The notes under the pieces: model-generated | What the model saw: only the letters and a program-made list of their open reading frames with translations | Told to the model about the DNA's origin: nothing | The model's database searches: none | Shown here: positions 56,836 through 64,000 of the stretch, piece by piece | Numbering within the stretch: the stretch's first letter is position 1 | Layout of the letters: each line of letters opens with the position of its first letter | NCBI GenBank assembly: GCA_032871835.1 | Contig: CM065295.1 | Span: 40,050,360-40,114,359, forward strand | Direction: 5' to 3' | Length of the DNA: 64,000 bases | Source: Dipteronia dyeriana | Lineage: Eukaryota > Streptophyta > Magnoliopsida > Sapindales > Sapindaceae | Position numbers and translations under genes: made by a program

Positions 56836-57678
56836 TGTAAACTCTCCGGAGCATATACATTGTACTACGCCACCATTCTTGTATGCTCCCCGGAGCATTC
56901 TTTGATATATATACATAAGAAAGGGTATTTCTCCTTCCTCTGGATACTGCCTCGGGGTTTTTCAGCATGTGATCATTCATGATGCTTTTCCCCCTTGATC
57001 AGTTCACCTCCCTCTATAAAAGACTTGTGTTTTTCCTATTATTTACTGTATTATGCATGTGTGTATGCGGTGAGATCGGGAAACCACAACAAAGATTTAG
57101 GGAACCGAATCTAGCTCCTACCCCGTTGGACCTAGCATCCTTGTTCATTTATCTACACGCCAAGTCCCATGTCAAGATAAGGAGAAACCACCATGACCCA
57201 TTTGAGGGAAGTCAAGGAGCTCTCTTGCGATTTCTCTACGGAAGTTGGCATGGATCCGGCACAGAAGCCAGGCAAGCCCCCCTTCTCAATTGCCATATTG
57301 CTCAGGGAACTACAGAATGAAATTTGGGTCCAGAACCAGGCTTCGGGTACCAGGATGGGCTCCGACCCCGACCGAGGACCAAGAACAAGGACCAAGATCA
57401 GCCCCTTCACACCAGCAAGGGAACCTCGAGCTCCCCACATCTCCTACCTACCACGAAGCCCGACAAGTGGGACAACTCATCTCCTACCTACCGCGAAGCC
57501 CGATGGGTGGGATGACTCCTCTCCTACCTCCCGCTCCATCCTCATTTACCTATCATTCTCTATATTCATACAAGATCTCTCCAAGGTACGAGGTACCAAC
57601 CCTGGCCACCACCTCTGTGGTAATGGTCTCGAGGGTGTTAGCTGTAATTCCTCACCCTGAGCGAATTTTCGGTTAACA
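56836..57678 (+). repeat. Left arm of the foldback unit (LTR-like, forward)
   Basis: Starts TGTAAACTCTCCGGAGC and ends TTTTCGGTTAACA. It contains two ~50-bp tandem units with CTACCTACC.CGAAGCCCGA (57441-57530). Frames here (for example 57193-57660) are repetitive and not credible genes. Confidence 0.75.
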
Positions 57679-57833
57679 TATATATATATATATAATGTTA
57701 TTATATACAATAATGTATTATATATTATTATATATATAATATATCAAATATTAAATATTTATATAGAATATAATGTAATATATTATGTATTATTATATAT
57801 AAAAATATAATATAATATAATAATATTTAATAT
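57679..57833. repeat. AT-rich core of the foldback unit, left part
   Basis: Almost pure A/T with TATATAATATA-type palindromes. It continues after the solo LTR at 59033-59113. Confidence 0.8.
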
Positions 57834-59032
57834 TGTTATTATTAAAATTTGGTTAGGGGTCAAAGAGAAATTTTCCACTGTCTTAGCCCAAATCAAAACC
57901 CAAATTCAACATTCATGAGACCCTGGGCAGACCATAAAGCTACCCCACCAGAGCAGGGAAGGGTCGCTGGGCTTCAGAACCATGAGGGATGAAGCTGGGC
58001 ACAACAAGGTCGAGCCCAAACGTGAGCATTGGAATCCAGGCTTCTCAAGGCCACCTACCCAGGCACCTCGGTTCCTAAGGTCGGTTTCCAAAACCACCCC
58101 GTGAAAGTGAGAGAAGATCGTCGAGCTCAGGAAGCATTCAAAGCGAAGCCCGACACAAACAAAAGTGAGCCTTTTCCAGACCAAGGCTTCCCGAGGTCAG
58201 GTTTGACTCGTAGTCTAAGACAGAAGCCCACCAACCTCTCTAGAAGCCCGATGTCCCTACTGGGCATGAGAGAAGAATCTCGCCTAAATCTACACTACCC
58301 CTTCTACCTCCCAGGAATGCCTACAGGGACATCTCAAGCTCCAAAGGGTCGAGGAAAGTCCATCCCAAGCTTCTAAGAACAGAGCCGAAGCGTGGATCTA
58401 CCTCGCTCTATGAAACAACAGGCAACTAGCTCGGTGACCTCCATGAAATATCATGCCGTGAGAATATACATGATCATATCTATGTGATAACCAACATTAA
58501 TTTCGCATACGTGTGAGTCAAGAGTTTGATTCCTAAAAGGAATCAAACTTATCTTCGTCAACAAAATTATCGTTTCCGCTATTTACGCGAGTCAACAACT
58601 TTTAAATAAACGATCCCGCCCGATAAGGAGGGAACAGATTCATAGGATCGTGGCGGGATATCAGTGAATTCAAACTTATTTGGACCGAATATAAATAGGG
58701 CCAAGCATGATAAGAGAGGGATCGAAAAAATAGAAAGGAAAGGGGGCCAAAATTCTGTGAACAGAACACGGTCACCGTAATGTCTACTATTAGACTAGCA
58801 AAAATTTACCACCTTCCTACGTTCTAGAGAGACTGTGAGCATATGAGAGAGAGAATCCAGTATATCACAAATAATCAATAATAAAGCCTCCACTTGCTAT
58901 TGTTATACAAACATTTATTTTTATCTAAACAGGTTAGGTATCAAAGGTACCGACCCCGGCTATCACCTCCGTGGTAGTGGTCTCGAGGGTGTTAGTCAGA
59001 ATTTCTCATATTGAGCAAATTTTCCGTTAACA
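57834..59032 (+). mobile_element. Solo LTR in the AT-rich core
   Basis: Starts TGTTATTATTAAAATTTGG and ends TTTTCCGTTAACA. It is the same family as the Gypsy LTR at 55680-56833, in opposite orientation. AATAT is repeated exactly at 57829-57833 and 59033-59037, though in such AT-rich sequence this match is weaker evidence than usual. Confidence 0.75.
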
Positions 59033-59113
59033 AATATAATATTATAATATATTATTATAATATAAATTATAATATATGTAATAATATTTAATATATATTT
59101 TATATATTATTAT

Positions 59114-60908
59114 TGTTAACCAAAAATTCGCTCAGGGTGAGAAATTATAGGTAACACCCTCAAGACCACTACCATGGAGGTGGTGGCCAGGGTTGGTACC
59201 TTGTACCTTGAAGAGATCTTGTATGAATATGGAGTATGGAACGGTAGGTAGGAGAGGAGTCATCCCACTCATCGGGCTTCGCAGTAGGTAGGAGTGGAGT
59301 CATCCCACCTGCCGGGCTTCGTGGTAGGTAGGAGACGAGTCATCCCATCCGTCGGGCTTCATGGTTGGTAAGAGATGAAGGGAGCTCAAGGTTCCCTTGT
59401 TGGTATGAAGGGGTTGATCTCGGTCCTAGTCCTCAGTCGGGGTCGGAGCCCGTCCTTGTACCCGGAGCCCGGTTCTGGAGCCCTATTTCTTCCTGTAGTT
59501 CATCGACCTGGATAACAATTAAGAAGGGGGGCTTATCTAGCTCCAGTATCGAAGAGCTTGATTTCTTCCATAGAGAGGATGCAAGAGGGCTCATCGACTC
59601 CCTTCAAGCTGGTCTGGGTGGTTTCTCCTCACCAATATGTGTAACTTTGGTGTGTAGATTGGAGGATAAGAGCGCTTGGTCCAGCGAGGTAGGAATCTAG
59701 CTTGCACTCATATATGCATGCATAATACGGGAGACAAATAAGAGAAAGACAAGTCTTATGTAGATGGAGGTGTACTTAGGCATGACCACTGTTCGGTTTG
59801 AAACGTGGAATCGAACCGTAACCCTATGAAATGAACCGGAACATAGAACTGGTTCTAGAACCATAGAACCGTAGAACCGTAGAACCGTAGAACCGGTTCC
59901 AGAACCGTAGAACCGGTTCTAAAACCGTAACAGTGGGACTGAAGGTTTGGTTCTGGATCTCCTCCGAAAAAATCGGTCAGGAACAGACGGTTCGGTTCCG
60001 GTTCTAGAATCACCGGTTCTAGACATTTATTTATTTATTTTTATTGTTTTTAGGTTTGGGCTGTTTTGACACCAGAATATAAATATACATATTTGTTTTT
60101 ATTTTTCTCTCTTCTCACAGATCTCACTCTCTCTTCTCACTCTTTCGTCTTCATAATTCTTTATCTCTGATTTCTCTCCATCTCTCGATTTCTTTCCTTT
60201 GATCCAAACGACAACACTCAGTCACAACTCACTAGACTTCCATCGATCCCCTCTCACCGGCGATCTCTTCGTCTTTCCATCACTGTCAATCGCCGGTCAT
60301 CTCTCTCTTCGATCTCCCTCTCTCTTCCAACGCTGGTCATCTCTCTCTTCGATATCTCTCTTCACCTTCTCTTCGATCTCTTCTTCTATTCAATTTATGA
60401 TTTGTGTGATGTAGGCTTGTATGATGATTTGTGATTTTCCTTTTCTTTTTCTCTGTGATTTGTGTGATGAAGGTGATGATTGATGATCAGGATAATTAGG
60501 GATAATGATGATTAATGATTTGTTTTAGAAGATGGGAGATCTGAGTATTTGGTTTGTGATAACCGATGATTGTAGATTTTTTTAAAGAACCGAACCGAAA
60601 AAACCATTGGAACCGAATAGGAACTGAAATCCGAACCGTATGTCTAGTGGTTTCGATTTCTGTTCTAGCTTCATTTGGAACCGGAACCAGCAGTTTAAAA
60701 CCGGAATCGAACCGAACCATAACCATGGGCATTACTAGGTGGACAGACCAAGGGGGAAAAACATCACGAATGATCACATGCTGAAAAACCCCGAGGCAGT
60801 ATCTAGTGGAAGGAGGAATACTCTTCCTTATGTATATATTAAAGAATGCTCTAGGGAGCTTACAACAATGGAGAAATAATACAACCATGGTACTTCAGAG
60901 AGCTTACA
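59114..60908 (-). repeat. Right arm of the foldback unit (LTR-like, reverse)
   Basis: Inverted copy of 56836-57678. It starts TGTTAACC at the inner edge. It has three ~49-bp tandem units with GTAGGTAGGAG and GGGCTTCG (59241-59380), one more than the left arm. A hAT element at 59777-60737 interrupts it. Confidence 0.75.
59777..60737. mobile_element. Non-autonomous hAT element
   Basis: The left end reads TAGGCATGACCACTGTTCGG and the right end, complemented, TAGTAATGCCCATGGTTATGG, both running into GGTTCGGTT-type sequence. The 8-bp flanks are GGTGTACT (59769-59776) and GGTGGACA (60738-60745). The foldback left arm has GGTGAACT at the same place, so they fit a decayed duplication. Bases 59840-59930 hold AACCGTAGAACCGT-type repeats, and 60110-60400 are CTCTCTTC-rich. 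No transposase is present. Confidence 0.75.
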
Positions 60909-60913
60909 ACAAT

Positions 60914-61390
60914 GATCGAGTGTTAACCGATATCGGTATAATCCTGGTAAAGGTACACATATAATGATGATGTAGAGAGAACTTTAAACGAAGCATGTAG
61001 ATTAGCCTAGGGCTGGTCGTTTTTGGGATTAGAGATGATATATCTGCTCTCATATGAACCCCCCTAATCGATGCTATTACAGGTGTATATATACATGGTG
61101 TAACTACCTTGGCGCGCAAGTCCATGACTATTGAATTGTTCTTCTTTCCTTGTTGGACACGATTCTTCATTTAATGTAGTTGATCGGATTGTAGCTAATA
61201 TCTTGGAGAATTTTTTTTTCCTCTTTGGACTCTTCATTGATATATGGGATTTTTTGTTGTCGTTGACTCCCAATAATCGGTTGTTTCCTCTTTGGACCCC
61301 TTTACTAATGGTGGCCATTAAAGAGTTGAATATTCTCTCATTAATGGTGTTGATCATTTCATTAATAGGGTTGACTTCCTCCATTAATAT
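60914..61390. other. Unassigned segment between the foldback unit and S1
   Basis: A 106-residue frame on the minus strand (61384-61064) and an overlapping + frame exist, but neither has a family I recognise. The sequence has low complexity, with TTAATGGTGTTGATCATTTC-like near-repeats at 61330-61385. Probably older transposon sequence. Confidence 0.4.
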
Positions 61391-62988
61391 TGTAAAGTCC
61401 TCATTTATTGATTGGCTTATTTCGTGAACAAATCACATTTTTGAGGTATTATGTAAAGGTAGCTTAGGCTCTCAAGACCTCAAGAGGAGAAGCACCAATG
61501 GTAAAATTCTTGTGCTTACTTACTTTGAAGAGATAGTTGCACACACTCACAAATTCATGCATAACTCTTAATTCATATATGTTGTGTGTTTACTTGTGTG
61601 CATTTTGGTTTAAATGACTCTTGTTGATTTATTTGCATCTTGTTATTAAAGTTTTATTTCATGTTAGGCATTAGTTTAGGATGCATCTTCATCACTCTTG
61701 AACTTATTAAAAATGTATGTTTGAAGCGTTGAAAAAGTGGGCATTACGCTGGTGGTGCACTACTCGACCAGCGCACCTCACCAGTGCAACATTCCAGTGG
61801 AACACTGCTTGTCATGCGCCACTAAGATGGACCATTGCACCCTCGCAAAGTTGAAAAAGTGGGCAATAGGCTGGTTGTGCGCTACTCGACTAGCGCAGCC
61901 TCACCAGCGCAACCTTCCAGTGGATTGTCGCATGTGTTGCGCCACTAGGCTGCGCCACTCGTCCAGCGCCTATTGAAAAATTAGGTTGTGCGCTGGTGGT
62001 GCGCTACTCGACCAGCGCACATCACCAGCGCACATAGAGGAAGCTGGAATGTTTTTTCCAAAACGACCTCACTTTGTTTGGATCTCATATATATAACTCT
62101 TTGCTTTAAGGTCATGTAAGAGTTCAGAACATCATATATTTTCCTTAGAACACATTTCAAAGGAAAAACTCTTCCAAGAACTCATCTTTAAACACTCAAA
62201 GCATTCCCATGTGTATAAAAACTTCATCTTGCATCATCTAATGCCATTTAGAGTGCATCTATGGATAGGTTTGCTTCATCACATCTTATTTGGTAAGTTC
62301 TTCACTATCTTCTTACAAGTTAAGTGTTTTGCTTACTAAGCCAACTCTTTAATTATTTGTATGCTCTTAGAACATATTCTAGATACAAATTAGAGATTGT
62401 TGTGATGACATAATTGAGTGTTGTATTGTGATAGCTTCATAGGATTGTTTGATCTATATTTAGCTAAGCTTTTTGAACGTGTCATTTAGCTCATGATATC
62501 TAGGATTGCATTAACTGTCATCTCATTATCCTAGATAAGCATATAGGGTTTCCTAGCCTTGATTGTTTATTGAATATAATCATATATTCACATAGGATAT
62601 TTTATCTCTTCATTGAGAAGTAAGACTTGTGTTGCTTCCGGAAGTAGGTAGCTTAAAACGCAAGCAAGATGAACTAGGTTCACTTATACCGGGATTAGGT
62701 AGTGGTGGTGGATTTAAACCGGGATTAGGTTGTAATTCTTTTTCCATTAGTGGATTCGAGGTTCTAGTGTGGCACACTCATCAGCCCGTGGTTTTTCCCA
62801 TTTGGAGGGTTTCCACGTATATCTCAAGTGTCTTTAATATTTCCGTAATCTTTACACTTGTGATTTTGTTGTAACGAGCTAGGGGCATTTTTGTCAACTT
62901 GACCTTTAACAAAAATTGGGTAAATTTGTTTAAAATCTATTCACCTCTCTTCTAGATTAATATTATACACACCATAATATTTATTTCA
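61391..62988 (+). mobile_element. 5' LTR of S1
   Basis: Starts TGTAAAGTCCTC and ends TTTATTTCA, 1598 bp. Bases 61735-62040 repeat a GC-rich TGCGCTACTCGACCAGCGCA-type unit at least four times, as in the 26461 copy. An ATATATATAAC box at about 62085 is a candidate TATA region. Confidence 0.9.
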
Positions 62989-62990
62989 AT

Positions 62991-63002
62991 TGGTATTAGA
63001 GC
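62991..63002 (+). other. Primer-binding site of S1
   Basis: TGGTATTAGAGC, two bases after the LTR, differs by one base from the initiator tRNA-Met site used by Copia elements. Confidence 0.85.
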
Positions 63003-63113
63003 AGGTTCCTAGACATACATAGGTGATCCTTGCTCATTTTGGTGTGTGTTGCATTTTATGTGTGTATTGATCATTAATACACTTGCATTCATATTATTCA
63101 TTCATTAAACACA

Positions 63114-64000
63114 ATGAGTGGAAACGGTGGCAACGAGGGAACTTCTAGTACAAGACCTCCACTTCTCACCGGATTGAATTATGCCTTTTGGAAAGGCAAG
63201 ATGGAGTCGTATATTTGCCAAATTCATGACAGGGCATGGATGGCGGTTGAAGATGGCTACACTCTACCCATGATGACTCCTACTGATGGAGGAGATGATG
63301 TACTCATGCCAAAGGCACAGTGGAAAGCACAAGAGTTTGAGGCATCAAAGTGGAATAGGAAGGCAATGCATGCCATCCTATGTGCAATGGATGAGAACCA
63401 GTACAAGTTGGTTCAAAATACTAGGATAGCTAAGGAGGCATGGTATATCCTAGAAGTTGCACATGAGGGAACCGATGTGGTTAAGGAATCGAAGATTCAA
63501 GTTCTCCATACGCAATTTGAATTGCTCAAGATGGATGAGAACGAGTGCTTCAATGACTTTGAAGTGAGGTTGATGGACATTGTGAACCAAAGTCATCAAC
63601 TTGGTGATCCTTATTCGGATAGGAAGATCAAGCAGAAGATTATGAGATCTCTACCCGATAGATTTGAGTCTAAGGTGACGGCTTTAGAAGAGAATAGTGG
63701 TTATAAGGATATGAAGCCAAGTGAAGTGATTGAGAGGCTTCTAGCTTATGAATCTAGGAAATGTCCTAACCCCACACCATCGAAAAAGCAAAAGGGTATT
63801 GCTTTGAAAGCCTCCAAAGTTGAGAAGGAGGAAAGTGATGACTCGGATGAAGAAATGACCTTGCTAATGAGGAAGTTCAAGAAATTCTACAAGTCCGAGA
63901 GGAAAGGTTTTGGATCTAAGGGTCAAGACTTCAAGAAAAAGGCTCCCTTCAAAAAGATTGAGCCTAGGCAAGAAAAGACCGAGAAGAAAGGAGTCCAATG
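63114..64000 (+). CDS. S1 Copia gag polyprotein, N-terminal part, open to the window edge
   Basis: An ATG at 63114 opens a frame with no stop for 295 codons, to the end of the window. The N-terminus has the PPLLTGLNYAFWKGKMESYI segment (residues 16-35) of the Copia Gag N-terminal domain. The UBN2-type Gag core follows: AWYILEVAHEGTD (109-121), a QFELLKM segment and IMRSLPDRFESKV (176-188). The C-terminal end is Lys/Glu-rich (KKFYKSERKGFGSKG), just before where the zinc knuckle would fall. The product forms the element's cytoplasmic particle. The start follows the primer site by about 110 bp. This is the only long intact transposon frame in the window, and pol presumably follows in frame, as is usual for Copia. 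Confidence 0.9.
   Translation, partial: MSGNGGNEGTSSTRPPLLTGLNYAFWKGKMESYICQIHDRAWMAVEDGYTLPMMTPTDGGDDVLMPKAQWKAQEFEASKWNRKAMHAILCAMDENQYKLVQNTRIAKEAWYILEVAHEGTDVVKESKIQVLHTQFELLKMDENECFNDFEVRLMDIVNQSHQLGDPYSDRKIKQKIMRSLPDRFESKVTALEENSGYKDMKPSEVIERLLAYESRKCPNPTPSKKQKGIALKASKVEKEESDDSDEEMTLLMRKFKKFYKSERKGFGSKGQDFKKKAPFKKIEPRQEKTEKKGVQ

Larger units (their letters stand above)
56836..60908. mobile_element. Foldback-like element with LTR-like arms in inverted orientation
   Basis: The left arm is 56836-57678 and the right arm 59114-60908 (about 830 bp after subtracting a hAT insertion). They are inverted copies, both with TGTAA(A/G)CTCTC at the outside and GGTTAACA facing the middle. The middle is about 225 bp of AT-rich DNA into which a solo LTR (57834-59032) has inserted. 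ACAAT is repeated exactly at 56831-56835 and 60909-60913. The inner 100 bp of each arm resemble the 3' end of the neighbouring Tat LTRs (GGTCTCGAGGGTGTTAG). A 5-bp duplication fits retroviral-type integration rather than a hAT or MULE. Confidence 0.7.
61391..64000 (+). mobile_element. SIRE-like Copia S1, 5' part of an apparently intact copy
   Basis: A full 5' LTR (61391-62988), a primer site and an unbroken gag frame are present, and the element runs off the window. The LTR is the same family as 26461-28029. The last five flanking bases before it are AATAT, the expected target duplication to look for downstream of the window. Confidence 0.9.

Noticed and set aside
57193..57676. Overlapping frames of 143-155 residues
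   Set aside because: They lie in the LTR-like arm of the foldback unit, with tandem Pro/Ser-rich repeats in several frames at once. No homology is recognised.
61064..61427. Overlapping frames of ~100 residues on both strands
   Set aside because: No recognisable family, low complexity, and one runs into the S1 LTR.

Overview
This is nuclear DNA from a flowering plant, probably a eudicot. It is AT-rich, split by introns, and made almost entirely of transposable elements. I found no host gene, rRNA, tRNA, CRISPR array or bacterial-type operon. Coding signal comes from LTR retrotransposons (Copia and Tat-lineage Gypsy) and from a Mutator-like element (MULE) with a plant MuDR transposase and a Ulp1-type protease. 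Nearly all reading frames are broken. The exception is a Copia gag at the right edge, which stays open to the end of the window.

Layout. (1) 1-3545: a decayed Copia pol split by a solo LTR (480-2622, exact 5-bp target duplication). (2) 3546-13647: a MULE with imperfect terminal inverted repeats. A spliced Ulp1/DUF1985 pseudogene lies on + (4491-7880) and a mudrA pseudogene on - (12919-10484). The two converge and are separated by a solo LTR (8691-10462). The MULE also carries a tandem array at its left end and a remarkable hairpin array at its right end (12961-13380). (3) 13778-48297: a second, small MULE-type element. Its ends lie 34.5 kb apart but keep an exact 9-bp duplication, because a Tat-type Gypsy (14513-48155, both LTRs) sits inside it. 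The Gypsy holds gag, protease, RT, RNase H, integrase, a 3' tandem-repeat zone and an antisense extra ORF. It is itself broken by a full Copia element, C1 (19599-36975), and by a C1 solo LTR (37250-40878). C1 in turn holds a solo LTR of its own family, a truncated SIRE-like Copia (S1), and another solo LTR of its own family that contains a further solo LTR. Nesting reaches five levels.

(4) 48156-51843: gene-free AT-rich flank with a perfect-duplication MITE (49500-49667) and the 5' end of a hAT element. (5) 51844-56833: a second Tat-type Gypsy on -, truncated in RNase H. (6) 56836-60908: a foldback-like unit made of two LTR-like arms in inverted orientation. An exact 5-bp duplication flanks the whole unit, and a solo LTR and a small hAT element have inserted into it. 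(7) 61391-64000: the 5' LTR, primer-binding site and intact gag of a second S1 copy that continues past the window.

No cooperating gene system of host origin is visible. The strongest second-look items are the Ulp1+mudrA MULE with its hairpin array, the inverted-LTR foldback unit, the two MULE-type elements with exact 9-bp duplications, the antisense ORF of the Gypsy, and the apparently young S1 Copia at the right edge.
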